A stretch of DNA of 64,000 bases from Typha latifolia (GCA_019914945.1 CM034109.1:744001-808000), one strand, 5' to 3'. Counted from the first letter of the stretch, positions 1 to 12,287 are shown. The notes: a model not told the origin generated them from the letters alone. Numbers and translations: made by a program.

Positions 1-1060
1 AATATGATATATGATGCATGCCGACCATGACAATGCTATGATATCAAATGCAATCATATATGATGTATATTGACCACTCAATAATCAGGTATGTCAGATA
101 ATAATGAAATCATATGCATTTCTTAACATCACGATCATCACCGACATCCCGGTATAATATCATCATACTAAACCACTGTGCACAGTCACCACTTAATACC
201 CGGTCTTAATATCATGTCCGAAGACTCCGAGCATACTCTGCCATCAGTAAGGAGTATCTCAAATATAATCATACCCTGCCATCCGCTAAGGGTATTAGCA
301 TCCATCCAGACCAGGCATCCCACATAGTTGATAGAAACCTCGTGAGGGTAACTCACCACATATGCCCTGGCGAACGACATGTGTCCGATTATCTGTGCGC
401 ACAGACTTAACTAACCTCGGACATGGGCCACGAGATATCACATATCAGCGATCATAATCATCACTCCAGGCACCCCTAACCTTGGCGCCTACTCGGGTAT
501 CCCCACGCTTTCTATCAACTATCCTATCAATCACATTTCATGTTTTCCTTCTAAATGACAGATCATATACATATATCTAGTACGATAACAAGTCAATGCA
601 TAACAAGAATTTAGGTGGAATAGAAATCAAGAGAAAAATGATGCAATGTAGACTCCAACCATGTATCTAACATATGCATACTCCTGCTAGTCTATCACAT
701 GCACACTCATACTAGAAATAACTCCGACATAAAGTCATAATAGTATAATCATCTCTAATCATCTCTATTTATCATCATCATACTCATATCCAAGATCAGC
801 CTAATTCTATGCATGATAAAAATATGCTCGACTGTAATCATCTCTAGATAAAGTCATATAATCATGTTGGAGGCCAAAACATACATGTACATAATATATA
901 ATATAACATAATTTGAGAAAAGACGTCTAGGAGATAAGACTACTCACCACAACTACAAATACTAAACAACCACTTGTTCACGCTGCTACGATAACGATCA
1001 AACCTCGATAGTTAAGTCCACGAGGTCTTGAACAGGGGGGTCGGGAGCTGAAATTATTTA
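1..1060 (-). repeat. Repeat-like noncoding DNA, possibly retrotransposon-derived
   Basis: No gene is visible. The sequence has mixed composition without long homopolymers and only short broken reading frames, unlike the AT-rich intergenic DNA that follows. Read on the minus strand it resembles the long untranslated regions of plant Ty3/gypsy elements, but no protein domain, primer-binding site or LTR end could be identified. The assignment to a retrotransposon is inference; a search against a plant repeat library would decide it. Confidence 0.3.
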
Positions 1061-1867
1061 TAACAAATATGTCAGTCTTTCTATTAATTAAAATTAACTC
1101 GACAAAAAGATAGTTTCTTGTTATAATTATGTACTCTTCATTTATATAATTGCTTTTCTATTTATTAACCATAATTATATTATCTAATAGTGTATTTAAA
1201 ATATAATTATCTACCTTATTATTCTCCTTGATAATTAAGAAAATAAGAATTAAGTTACTACAAATAATTACGTAAGAATATACATACATAACCCTAATCA
1301 TTACTATTACATACCTAGGATAATAATAGTAATTTATATTGCAGGTGTTTTGCTAAACATGATATAATTAGAATTATTTACTAACTATGATATAATTATA
1401 TTTAATTTGTATAACCTAAATATATTAAATTAACTAAGCTAAATTAATTGTACATATATATATATATATATATATAATTATATATAGTGCTGGGCTCAGC
1501 CCAGCACCATGCACAGCAAGGTGCTGCAAGGGCGCTGGGCCGAGCCCAGCACTCCTTGCAGGGTGCAGCCAGGGAGAGAAGGGAAGAAGGAGGAGGAGAG
1601 GAAGAAGAAGAAGAAGAAGAAAGAAGAAGAAGAAGAAGGTTAGGCCATGGGGGAGGGGTGCGGCCGCTGGTGGCCACTCAGCGGCCGGCCTCTCGCCGAT
1701 GGCCCAATCCTCCGGCGGTCTAAGAGAAAGCCGACAAAGAGAGAAAGAGAGATAGAGAGAGAGGTAGAGAGAGAGAGATAAAGAGAGAAAGAGAGAAAGA
1801 GAAGGAGGGAAGCTCACTGGCATTAGTGGAGGTGGCGGTGACAGCGGGTAGAGAGAGAGAAGGGGTG

Positions 1868-1871
<4 letters not shown>

Positions 1872-1929
<58 letters not shown>
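1872..1929. repeat. (GA)n microsatellite
   Basis: Nearly perfect GA dinucleotide tract of about 58 bp, preceded by imperfect GA-rich sequence from about 1729. Confidence 0.95.
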
Positions 1930-1932
<3 letters not shown>

Positions 1933-2033
1933 TGGGAGGGGGCCCGCCGCGCGACGGTAGGGGGCCCACCGCGCCACCGGCTCGCCAGGTTGGCCGGCCG
2001 ACGCTTGGGGCGCGTGGCGCCCATCTCCGCTGC

Positions 2034-2067
2034 CACTGCATGGCACGAGCTGTCGTGCCATGCAGTG
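2034..2067. repeat. Perfect 15 bp inverted repeat
   Basis: The arm CACTGCATGGCACGA (2034-2048) is followed by a 4 bp loop (2049-2052) and its exact reverse complement (2053-2067). It lies next to the TATA-like motif of the LTR-like segment. It could be a cruciform or a protein-binding palindrome of the element; function unknown. Confidence 0.85.
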
Positions 2068-2100
2068 CAGATTTTTTTTTATAAACTTGGGCTTGGGTTA

Positions 2101-2724
2101 TTACAGATGAGGTGAGTTATAGGTGCGAGACAGTATAGATGATGGTTTGTATAGAAATTGAGTTGTATCGTTATTTGTTATATTTGTACTTTATTATATC
2201 AAACGATGATTTGTATAGTACATGCCAGATTATAATGTACTCATGTATTAATTATTTAGTTGTATCTTGATGGTTTATCGTGGCTTGTGTCGATCCTGCT
2301 AGATTATATAGTGGTCTAGTGTATATTATTATGGACTTAGATATTCATATGTTAACATGTTTATTTGGTTGATAGTATGATTTATTTAGTGTTGGATTAT
2401 ATGAGCATGAATATGTTAGCATGTATTATTTGATGATGTCATAATTATATATGCACAGAAGTATATCTATACGTGACGAGCTCTGTTCGACCTGTCGCAT
2501 GCGCCGCGCGTGCTGTGTGAGGACGTGGGCGTGCACGTGCCCGTGCCGTGCAGGTGCGTTACAATAACAATTAGGATCCCGAACAACCTTAAAATAACAT
2601 GTAGGTTATGATCGTAATGTATTCACATGAAAGGCTATAAGTGGATGTTTGATAGTAGCAAACATTTTAAAATCAGAGAAAGACTTTAGTCTTAAAAACC
2701 AGTTATAGACCTTGTCTGCATTAG
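2101..2724. other. Intergenic, no gene seen
   Basis: AT-rich sequence with a short GC-rich island at about 2475-2560 containing alternating GTGC/CGTG words. That island resembles the GC-rich ends seen in neighbouring repeat DNA. No coding potential recognised. Confidence 0.5.
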
Positions 2725-4395
2725 GTGTGTAGAATGATGGAAAAGATTCCATTTGATTGCCTTTGTCCAAAATGCTTCTTCTATGTCACGAAGGAGGCTA
2801 ATCGAAGCAAATGGAGGACAAGCGTACGGAAGTTCTTTAAAGAGCTTCCTTCACAAGATGATGATGGCCAAGTTCTCTCTATCATAGCAACTCCAAGAGG
2901 GCTCCAAATTTTAAATTTGGAACCCGGTTGAACTCTAATGGAGCTCTAAAACTAGCTCTAAATTTGGAGCTAGTAATAATGGGGCCTCATCATAAAAATA
3001 AAATTCAGCTCCATTTGTCATTTCAATCTTTTGAAATATCAAAATTGCCCAATAATTATTACATTCAATAATTTTAATTCTATTTGTATCATTTATTAAA
3101 TAATTTAGTTAATTAAACTGAGTATATAATTAGTTTTATTAATTAGTTTTTAAAAAAAATAATACCATTGGAAAGGTCTCTTCAAGACCTTTAAAATAAG
3201 TATAATATTAAATTATTTTTGAGTTAATTTAAATTTTAAATTTTTTATTATTTATAAAAATGAGTCTAATAAATTATGTGTCCCAAAATATAATTATTTA
3301 AAATTATTCTTAATGTAAATATTAAATGTTAAAATACATTAGATATGAAATACATCAAACATGAAATATATTAAAAATGAAACCGGAACCAGAACCTGTG
3401 GCTACGAAACCGGAATCGGTGGCTACGGAGATGACTTACCAAAGTATTAAACATCTATTATTTTTATTATGTTTGGTTAATTTCTACTTATTTTATGTAA
3501 TGTAATTTTGATATTTTTAGTTAATGACATGTAATGCTTATTTCGATGTTTATTTCGTGTAATGTAATTTCGATGAGTTTAATTAAAAAAATTAGTAATT
3601 TAAAATTACTTTTAAAATTATTAAATATTAGTCTTATTTTAAAGATCTCGATGAGAGTTTTCTAACTACATATTTTTTATTAAAAAATAATAATGCTAAG
3701 ATGACCAATTAAGTAATTTAAAATAACTAATATAATAATATATATTATATTATTATTTTAATATATATAGAGCCCAGTGCGATGGAGTGCACCGAGCTCT
3801 TGCTCCATTTTTGGCTCAATATTTGGAGCCCAAAGACTCCAAATATAGAGCTACGGTTGGAGATGCTCTAAGTGGTCTTTGTAACAAATGCGATGCCCTA
3901 TCCAAATGATCATGAACTCATTAAGTTGGGAGTCTTTGAATGCATGGCTTCACTTATGCACGATCGGAATATATACATCCCATACTATGTAGCTCATGTA
4001 ATTGGTTCTCACATTATGAATATTGAGGAGTTTGCCGAGAGTGTTGTAAATGCTGGTGTTATATATATCTCCGTTGGTTGAACCTTTAAGAGGTAGGTTG
4101 ACATGGGTTGAGCAACGGGTCGCTATTAGAGCTTTGGGACTCTTAACTACTTATTCTAGCACATTTTCAGTGATCGCAAGCCATTGGGAGATTCTTGAGC
4201 TTTCCATTCAACTGGCATCAAGCTCTCTAGAAATTGCATACTTAGAAGACACTTTTATCGGTTTGACTGTTTTGCATCTAAGTGTGACTTCCTATCTAAT
4301 ATATGCAGGCCAGATTTTCTGATACAACTACCAGACATGTGGGGGTGGAATTGTTGATGAAAAATCATCTGCATACATCAGTGTTGTGCAAATAA
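2725..4395 (+). pseudogene. ARM/TPR-repeat protein pseudogene split by a MITE
   Basis: Two blocks of reading frame match, from memory, a conserved plant ARM-repeat/TPR protein. Block one (2725-2913) carries KFFKELPSQDDDGQVLS and then PRGLQIL. Block two (from about 3880) carries NAMPYPNDHELIKLGVFEC, then, after a frameshift near 4075, LRGRLTWVEQRVAIRALG and IQLASSSLEI. After another frame change and an apparent internal deletion near 4245 it continues with CDFLSNICRPDFLIQLPDMW to about 4390. The PRGLQIL and NAMPYP segments are separated by a 954 bp MITE. Only part of the protein is present, and stops and frameshifts interrupt it. I saw no introns in the retained parts, so a retrocopy is possible but a decayed gene fragment is equally possible. 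Confidence 0.75.
2915..3868. mobile_element. Harbinger-like MITE, copy 1
   Basis: A 954 bp AT-rich element is flanked by the 3 bp direct repeat TAA (2912-2914 and 3869-3871), the TWA target typical of PIF/Harbinger elements. The right terminus reads GGTTGGAGATGCTC, giving the inverted terminus GAGCATCTCCAACC; the left terminus is diverged. The interior matches the copy at 14324-15222 over most of its length, including the shared block around GAGTCTAATAAATTATGTGTCC. No transposase is encoded. It sits exactly inside a reading frame of the ARM/TPR pseudogene, which fixes its borders. Confidence 0.75.
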
Positions 4396-4809
4396 CTTAA
4401 ATGGGTGACGGAAGTGGAAGCAAAACCCTTCACCCTCAAACAAATCCAAGTGGAATACCAATAATTTGGAGCAAACCAAATATTAGCAAAGCTAATATCA
4501 ATAGCAATATGAGAACTCCAAATCTAAAATGCTAGTTGTAGAGAACTTTTAATACCCAAGCTAATCACAAATAAGAGCTTTAAATAGATGCAAACCACAA
4601 AGAGAAAAGAGAGAGAGAGACAAGATTTACGTAGTTCAGCGATGTGCCTACGTCCACGCGCAGAGCAATTTTTAATCTACTATGCAAATATCCAAATACA
4701 AAGAGTTTACAACTCTAATCTCACTCTAACCAATGGTGGCTCTCCCTTATAAGTTTTTCTCTCATGCGAAATGCCCACACTAAATCCTAAAACCCAACAT
4801 TTTAATTTA
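4396..4809. other. Repeat-like noncoding DNA
   Basis: No gene seen. The stretch around 4627-4660 contains TTTACGTAGTTCAGCGATG followed by CCTACGTCCACG. I associate these words with a dispersed plant retroelement sequence (variants of ACGTGGTTCGGC...CCTACGTCC), but I cannot define element ends. Confidence 0.35.
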
Positions 4810-5057
4810 TAGGGCTGATTCAAATTGGGAATTTCCGCGGAGCGCCTTTGAACGCACTCGGAATTTCTATAAATTTCTATAGCCCGGCTCTGATCAAGCT
4901 TGGATTGAAATTAATTTCGAGCCTAGCTCTTTGATCAAGCTTGAATTGATTTAGGCTTGAATCAAGCTTAAAATAAAATCTGATATAAATATTATCAAAA
5001 TATAAATTACAAGTAATAAAAATAATTGTGTTAGAAAACTACAAGCAACCCCCAATA

Positions 5058-5088
<31 letters not shown>

Positions 5089-5241
5089 TTTAAATTTTTT
5101 TTTTTTTTTTGCGAGCCTTATCAAGCCAGCTCGGGATCAAGCTTGGCTCGAATTTAATTTCGAGCCTAGCTTCAAGATCAAGCTTGGCTCAACTTATTTT
5201 CAAGCCGAGCTTGAGCCTGCTTGATTATTTTGACAGCCCTA
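4810..5241. mobile_element. hAT-like non-autonomous element with AGCTTGGCTCG words
   Basis: The inverted termini are TAGGGCTG (4810-4817) and CAGCCCTA (5234-5241), with further partial similarity inward. The interior is built of variants of GATCAAGCTTGGCTCGA and CGAGCCTAGCTTCAAG and also holds a (TA)n/(T)n tract near 5058-5110. The same words recur at about 19640-20075 and 49370-49500. Short TAGGGCTG-type ends suggest the hAT superfamily. I saw no clear 8 bp target duplication, so the class is tentative. Confidence 0.5.
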
Positions 5242-6678
5242 ACAACACCGATCTTTTCTACAACTTTAGAACTTTCACTAGTAGAAAAGTATTGCCTAGG
5301 ACATGGTTAAGAGCCATCAACAATACCAAGAAGTTAAAGGAGCTTGACGAATAGGAAGAAATTGGGAGACCCAAATAAGATAATTATTACCATTCAGCTT
5401 TCCAGAGACTAGATGAGCAATATTTGGGATTTGGAAGGTGGCAAATCTGATACCAAGAAAAAATTTGAGAAGTAAATAGTTTTAACTTTTGATGATTATT
5501 TTCGCCAAACCAATGTATTGATATATATATATAGTTGGTACATAAGTTTAGAAAGATAAAATTAGTTACATATATTCTCCACTCGGATAGCATCGGAGAA
5601 AGATAAGATTAGTTACAACTATCCTCTTCTTCTTTGTAGCAAAAATTAACCATAAAGCTGGTATTAAAGGTAATATCTCAATCCGGTGGCCGAGTATTAT
5701 GTGGTTTATTGCTAACATGTTTCCTTTCAGTTAGCCAGGAACGATTTTGACTACTGTGGAAGTTTTAACCACAAAACTTTCACACAGATATGCTTTCACT
5801 TGACCTAGTCAGAGCTCAGCTCAAACAATTTAAGCACATCTAAATCATAGTTTTATTCTGATTGTGATTGCTCTCCCTCTCTTTTCAAACCCAAATCTTT
5901 GCAAATATTCTTGGCCCTAATAGGAGTTCATATCAAGGGACCCAGATGCCTCTGACCTCCTCCAATCACACAGGACCCTCATTCTTTCAGCTTGCTTTGA
6001 AAGGTACATGGTTGCTATGCACAGCCGAATACCACTTATCAGGAAACTTGCCGTCAAACATTAGACACAAAAAGATTTTCGTAGAAAACCTTCCAACTAG
6101 AGAAAAACATGGTGATAGGAAAACATGGATCACGATAGACTTACTAACGACAAAGAAGTGAGTGAATATATCCCACAAGGCCACAAATTATTTCACAAAA
6201 TCCTCGCAGAACCAAATGGGAGACCTACAGTAAAGATTCTGTCTTCTAATTAAATGTATATATGATGTATGCTTTTTTGTTCAACTCTTCTTATCAGAGC
6301 ATTTGGTTCTCTTTCCTGCTCATAAAACTAATGATCTTCAATTACCACCAAGAACCTAATATTAAACACCAACTGCAGGTTTCCACTACTATATTTTTTT
6401 TAATGAAAAACGTATCACCTGATGAACTGAAGAGTATTTCAGCTAAGATATTCGATTTCATTAGAAAGAAAAAAAAACATCACATCCACATTAGCCATAG
6501 TTCATCTGATGCTAGGATCCTTGTTCTAACTTGGAAAAAGAAAAACACTTACAAGAGATGATAGGCTACAGTTTCTTAGCTCAAGGTTATTTGTTTGGAT
6601 CTTCCAGGAGAGCAAAAAGGCCTAGGAAGCTCTGATGTTTGTTGCAGTGAGTAAACCAGGAGCTTGAGGCCTTGCTTG
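5242..6678. other. Intergenic, no gene seen
   Basis: Only short unrelated reading frames without recognisable domains (for example at 5868-6161 and 6262-6561 plus). The part next to 6678 is the expected 3' UTR of the NAC gene on the minus strand. Confidence 0.5.
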
Positions 6679-8127
6679 TCATGGAGCTGAACTAGTGCTG
6701 CTACTACTAATTGTTTCTTCTTCATTGCGAGAATCAGCTGAAAGGTCCGTGACACAGCTCGAATCTGATGAAGTCGATGATGGAGCATGTTGATCGCTAT
6801 CTCCCGGTCCTACGGAGTTACCGGCCTCAATACAGTATTCTTCGGTCTCAATGTTCATCTTGGTAGCTCTTTTCTTCTTAAATATGCGGCAGAGCACCCA
6901 ACAATTGCTCGGAACTATGTAATTCTGCATACAAGAACATTGAAGAGAGTTAGTTGCAATGGAACTTTATGTTCAAGTTCTATCCTCTTTTTTTTAATTT
7001 GCTTCTTTCAACACTCCATCTTGCCAATTTGATATTTAACTGATGGAATCTTCAGTAGAAGCACCAAACGACAAAAGGCAATACAAGATCACTAAGAAAC
7101 TTGTTGTTTACTTGACCAATTGACCTGATATTAGGTAGGATGATATATAAAAAAGTTAAAAGGCTTTGCATATAAGCTGCATCTCCTCTTTCTTTTTTCT
7201 CTCTTACTCCTTATTCTTTTGCTGGTACTCTTTTTTCTTTATCAGCTTAAAGATACTCAAAAAAGTATAGAAGTCAAGTAAGAATAGAAGCTCACATAGG
7301 CTGAGTTCTTCATCTGGGCAAAGCTGCATGCTCTGATCTCGGCGGCACCGGCAAGGCGGTATTCATGCATGATCAATTCGGTTCTACATCCTTTAGGAGG
7401 CTTTCCATGACAGAACACAAGGACCTTCTTCATCCCCACCACTTGTTTGCTATTACTAGCTATAATTTGCTTGTCCTTCCCTGTGGCCTTCCAGTAACCA
7501 GACCTCGCCGCCCGGTTTGATCGGCACCCCTTCAGACCCTTTGCCTCTCTGAGGCTGAAGAAGTACTTCTCTTCTTCACACCCATCTAAATATTTCAAAA
7601 AGAAACATTACAGAGTTATTCCACATACAATATTATGACATGGAGCTCCAAATCGGCTCTATTTTTTAAACAAATTGTTTGAATCTAAGTACAAAATTCA
7701 TCTTGCTGTGGTTTGATCTGCTGGAATTACTACAATGATAGGTTGAGAGCAACATTGGTGAACATTTCATCCTGGTATGATTTGATTTGCTAGAATTTAA
7801 CACATGATCAAGTGAGAAGGGTGAGCTACTCTAACTACAATATGACCAGTATCCACAAAACAAATCCTTTATCTAAATGCAAAAGAAAAAAAAAAAAAAA
7901 GATCAACTTGGCATGCTTAAATTTCTGGAATCACTCTACTACTAACCAAGTAAATCCCAAGGATTGTACTTGCAGAGATCTATCTCAGGGATGATTGAAG
8001 CCGGCAATGGGCAGGAGTAGACTTTCCTCCTGAGGTACTGCAGAACAAGCTCTTGGTCAGTGGGGTGGAATCTGAACCCAGGAGGCAACCTCAGTGCTCC
8101 ATGGCTCAAAAAGCTTGGTTTTTCCAT
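6679..8127 (-). CDS. NAC083: NAC transcription factor, NAC083/VNI2-like
   Basis: Three exons on the minus strand: 8127-7947, 7585-7296 and 6924-6679 (181+290+246 bp; 238 aa plus stop), all with GT-AG introns and matching phases. The NAC DNA-binding domain starts near residue 14 with [19 protein letters not shown], continues through [20 protein letters not shown] and [10 protein letters not shown], then [28 protein letters not shown] and MHEYRL, and ends with [11 protein letters not shown] in exon 3. The tail is short and Ser/Thr-rich, with acidic residues. NAC083/VNI2 proteins are nuclear regulators linked to xylem-vessel differentiation, senescence and ABA responses; the assignment here rests on overall resemblance. 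The ATG at 8127 was chosen over an upstream in-frame GTG at 8169 because it directly precedes the conserved N-terminus. Confidence 0.93.
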
Positions 8128-8320
8128 GGCCCAACTCAGCTCTCCTTCCCTTCCTGTAACTTTGCGCACAAAAGCTCACACCTTTGGGCTCAAATGGGTT
8201 GGACTAGAAGAACCCCAAGTTTGATTTCTCTCACAGAATGGCTACTAAAGCGAAAGAGAGAGGAGAGAGGAGAGAGGAGAGAGAGGGAGAGATGGGTAAA
8301 GTATGGGGAAAGCCAGGGTG

Positions 8321-8327
8321 CTTTATA
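8321..8327 (-). promoter_or_regulatory. Candidate TATA box of the NAC gene
   Basis: Minus-strand TATAAAG lies about 195 bp upstream of the NAC ATG, followed by a GA/CT-rich leader (about 8248-8292), a common arrangement in plant promoters. The position is plausible but no start site is known. Confidence 0.45.
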
Positions 8328-9764
8328 GTAAGGTTGCGGGAGGAAGGAGACGACCTTGTGGCGTGAACCAGACTCAAGCCTCACAAACTCCACCATTAAA
8401 AGAAAGGGCGGAAAACGAAAAGTGTTGAAACAGAAGGGCGTAACTGCAAAAAAGTTAAAAAAAAGTTGGGGGGTAATTATACCATAAACGGCATACTATT
8501 GCAGATTTTTACATAAACTCTCATTTAAATAAAAACAAAACGGTCCCTCGGAGGAAAAAAAATATAAAATTAAGTGAATAACTAATAAAAATTACATTTG
8601 AAAATCGGATAAATAGTTTCAAGTATATTTCTTTTATATGTTTTTTTTTACTTTGTCAGGGACCTTTTGGGAAATTAGCCCTTGTGTGTGGTCCCTGCCA
8701 CAAAATGCACGGAGGTAATGGAGGAAAAAGGGGGCATTTTGCAAAAGTACTTTGGTGTCCAAAGGAAAGGGGTCTGCCGGTGGAATTGACCAAAAACCCC
8801 TCGCTTGTTATCGCTATTTACCGCCGAAAGCTGGAAGGAGGGGTCTTTGTCTTATAGGGGCATAATGGTCATCTCGCAAGACAAGATCCGCCGCATGGCG
8901 AGAAGATGCTGTCACGCTTACAGCTGGACAGCATCGACGCCCTCATTGGACCAGTTGAATGACGAAGTTGCCCCTCACATTGTATATTAGTACGAGAAGG
9001 CCCTCTTTGCCAGCTTTGTTATATATAATAAATATATTTGGAGATAGTGCTCAATTTAAATCACGGCACTAACTTAAAAAAATAAAATATTATAAGGTAT
9101 TACTAATATCTATCTCAAGATAATTTTAGACGTACTTAAAATGTCACACTAACGTGTAATTCCAACCATTTTCTCAATCGCATTCTATCTCTAATTACTT
9201 AATAATATATAAATTATTATTAAAAGCTCATTTGGGTTTTTTTTTAATGCGAATTATCGAAAAAAATTAAAGAATTTAGGGGGAATATTTAGTTTTGGAA
9301 GGGGGCAAAAAGGTAATTGGATTTATTATGGGAATAAATTTCCTCATAGAGATGGGATTTTTGGGGGCCTCCTTGTTTCCAATCCAATAGACAAATGGAA
9401 GGATAACGACAAAGTTGCCGCCTTCCAAAGATACCCCACCTGGGATTTTCCGTGATTTCCCCTTGTTAACCATCTAATAAATACAAGAGAAGATTTTTTT
9501 TTTTTTTGAACAAAAAAAAAATAACTCAAGATTTATCAAATGACATAAGTGCCCTTGATGAGTTCCAACTATCTTCTCATAAATATTATGTATTTGAATA
9601 AGGTATGGGAGAGGGGAGGTGTCAAAAGGGCAATGATGTCATTTCAAGTGGGAGCATGGAAAAACGTGGGCATGGGGTTTGACATTTGAGATGAAAACTT
9701 CTTTGGCTGCCGTAGGGAGAAGGGAAACCATCTACCACCTTGTTTGCTAAAGTGATTAATACCA

Positions 9765-9800
9765 AGTGAGTGATAGATAGATAGATAGATAGATAGATAG
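9765..9800. repeat. (GATA)n microsatellite
   Basis: About eight tandem GATA units beginning near GTGATAGATAGATAG. Confidence 0.9.
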
Positions 9801-9955
9801 AGACTAAACATCTCTTAGACTCTTCACATACTGTAAAAAAAGGAAAGGGAATTGGAGCTTATTATATATCCAAGTTGCAAGATATTAATTATAAGATTGT
9901 CTCCTAAGTATCGGCCAAAGTTCTGAATTATTATTTCGAACTAAATATTATAACG

Positions 9956-9960
<5 letters not shown>

Positions 9961-10004
<44 letters not shown>
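9961..10004. repeat. (TA)n microsatellite
   Basis: Perfect TA dinucleotide tract of about 44 bp. Confidence 0.95.
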
Positions 10005-10010
<6 letters not shown>

Positions 10011-10865
10011 ATTATAATAATTTATTGATATTTATGGTCAAAGTGGATTGCGTGTGGGAGTTTGAGGAGGGGTTTGTACTTTGTAGGACTAGAGTTTGCT
10101 CTCTTTTTATCATCCTATTTCTTTTGCTTGTTTTGTTAGGCATGGGGGGGTTGGGGGGGAATGTTTGTTAGCTGCTTGGGAGGGTTTTGCACGTGAGAGG
10201 AGGAGGGAGGAGAAAGACATGGACCACACTACTACTTGATGAGCAGGTGCTCTAAGGGAATTGGTTGCAAATAAATATCTCTCTTTCTAGTTTCTTGCAC
10301 TCGACCAAGGACATTGTATTCATTTGTTGTCTTGTTCCTTTTTTTTTGTTTTATTTTTTATTTATTTATTTTATTTTTGCAATCAATGGGAGGATTTTAA
10401 TCACCTATCAAAAAGTGGTACCTTAGTAGTGGAAGAACATTATGGTTAGGGTTTTTATTATTTCTTATAATGTATGTTAGAAATTATAGGTAGGGCATGA
10501 TTAGGGTTTAGTGTCTAAACCAACCAAGCTATTCCCCCCTACTGGGGATGATAGTCTTTGACAATATGTGTGAATTAGTGTATAGAATACCAATAGATGT
10601 GGCCAACCCTACTAAGAATTCGACTATAAAAAAAAGAAAGTAAACTCATATAGGCTACCACGGGTCCAAAACCCTCGCATACTCGTATATAATTTTCACT
10701 ATAAATCATCCTCATGCACTCCGGATAGGCTCGGATCACCCTTTTGATAGCTCAAGAGCTAAAATTATTTTAGCTACTCATGGGTCGATATTGGGTTATG
10801 ACTCAGTCTGAGCTGAAGCCACATGAGCTTTCCATCAGGATTAGGTTCCGATCAGGTCAAAGTAG

Positions 10866-10886
10866 CCTAACCCTAACCCTAATCCT
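10866..10886. repeat. Interstitial telomere-like repeat
   Basis: CCTAACCCTAACCCTAATCC is about three units of the plant telomere motif CCCTAAA, each missing one A. It is too short to be a telomere; telobox-like words of this kind also occur in promoters and retroelements. Confidence 0.6.
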
Positions 10887-11639
10887 ACCTGTGTCCTAGT
10901 GGATCAGATTCGAGTCGAGTCATGCTACTGCGCCAAAATCTATAGACTACATAAACCCTAGGGTTTGAGAGTGCTATCTAGTAAAAAAAAATATTGAGGA
11001 GATATCTTCAGATTTGGAACCTGGGTTAGCAGCTTTCTTTCATGTATTGATCATATAAGTATAGATGTGGATTTGAGTCAGTTGAATCAGATGACCATTT
11101 CTTTCACTGACAAAGAGAAAAACTCAAGAGAATCTGATGCGAACTGAGTCAAATCGGATCACATCAAGAGGAGATTAGACTCAATGGATTGAGTCTAGTT
11201 ATCTTATTTGCTTATTTGGTTTATTTAGAAGGTTAGGATTTTATTTAATTAGATAAATCTAACTCTTCGTAGTTTTGGGAAAATATTCGCAGAATATTCT
11301 ACAAGCGTTCGAATAATATAGCTGGATAAAATCGCCAACATCCAGATCTATAACTTTGGTATTCACGAAACGAATGATTAATCTGTGAAAGATAAAGAAG
11401 AAGGCTGATTTAGTTAGTTAGCTAGCTTTATTATTGTTTGAATTTCAAATAAATCGGATAATCCGCATGTAGATCCGATACACTATGAATTTTTACTCAT
11501 ATAAATAGGAGTGGACATGTATTAATAAGGGGGAGATGGAATTGAATCATTGAGAAATCTGAGTTTAGCCCGTTATTATTCTCGTCCTTATCTTTTTTTA
11601 CATTAGCCGTTAGATTGTCTTTATCTTCATAGGAGTATA

Positions 11640-11960
11640 TCATAACTGTAGATCCCATTCAAGCATCTAAACTCTAGCCATCTCCTACCTCCAACAGCCA
11701 CCCTACAATACGGTCGTCCACCACCACCCTTGGCCGTCCACCACTCTCTGACAACCGCCACAATGTTAGAAATTACCGTTCTGCCCTCTCTGGCCTATCT
11801 CCACTATTTTATTTTTTATATTTTCATCCTGATTTTCGATTTAGGTGAAACTAGAGCCATTAGAATCCTAACTCACGAGGCTACCTCCATCTAAATTTTC
11901 ATAATCATCTTACAGACGGATCGTTCCAGATCTGGTCCGTAACAGAATCAAGTCTTCTCT
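11640..11960 (+). repeat. Dispersed repeat, copy A
   Basis: The words CCACCACTCTCTGACAACCGCC, GCCATTAGAATCCTAACTC and ACGAGGCTACC recur in the same order and orientation at about 34260-34515 (CTCCATTCTTTGACAATCGCC, GCCATTAGATTCGTAACTCG, GAGGCTATCAC). No protein is encoded. It is probably a fragment of a transposable element untranslated region. Confidence 0.55.
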
Positions 11961-12287
11961 CTCAACTGCTGGTAAAAGAAAGAGAGAGTTCAATCTTCAT
12001 GATAAGTTGTTCACTACATGAAGTTAGCACATTCTCCTCTCTCAAAAACTAGTATACTTCATCCAGAATGAGCAGCATAAGATCAAGATCATGCACTGAG
12101 ACTTCAGTTTCATGCTTTCAAATAGACAACAGAAGAGTGAGGTACAAGACTACAACAGTGTGCAAACTTTCTTTCCCCCAATAATGGCTAAATCCCCTTC
12201 CAAAGGGTCTAAGTTAGCTTGAACCACTCAGGTATTAACTACATGCACTGAGATGCTACACAATCTGTGCAAGTGGAAAGGGGAATT

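Larger units (their letters stand above)
1434..2100 (-). repeat. GC/CT-rich, LTR-promoter-like segment with palindromes
   Basis: On the minus strand a TATA-like TTTATAAAAAA (about 2074-2085) is followed by GC-rich sequence, a long CT tract and further GC-rich palindromes, ending in a TA repeat near 1450-1476. Perfect palindromes include 1487-1507 (10 bp arms, 1 bp loop) and 1534-1550 (7 bp arms). The layout resembles an LTR U3/R/U5 or a transposon promoter. The long frames on both strands across it are only translated dinucleotide repeats (Ser-Leu or Arg-Glu runs) and are not genes. Confidence 0.35.
8400..12287. other. Intergenic region between NAC and GDPD1
   Basis: AT-rich DNA without recognisable coding sequence. 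It holds the NAC upstream region, GATA and TA microsatellites, a telomere-like CCCTAA run and, near its end, one member of a dispersed repeat pair (about 11640-11960). The last stretch, about 11970-12287, is probably the 3' UTR side of GDPD1. Confidence 0.6.

Noticed and set aside
1434..2084. Several long overlapping frames on both strands
   Set aside because: They translate CT/GA and TA microsatellites (Ser-Leu, Arg-Glu, Ile-Tyr runs) and have no domain.
5242..5354. Frame ending ...RTWLRAINNTKKLKELDE as a further piece of the ARM/TPR pseudogene
   Set aside because: I could not match it to that family or to any other.
5868..6161. 97-codon plus-strand frame near the NAC 3' end
   Set aside because: No homology recognised, no splice or promoter context, AT-rich.
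8125..8169. Upstream GTG start for the NAC protein
   Set aside because: GTG is not a usual nuclear start, and the ATG at 8127 directly precedes the conserved N-terminus.
10866..10886. Telomere or subtelomere signature
   Set aside because: Only about three degenerate units, flanked by ordinary intergenic DNA and genes.
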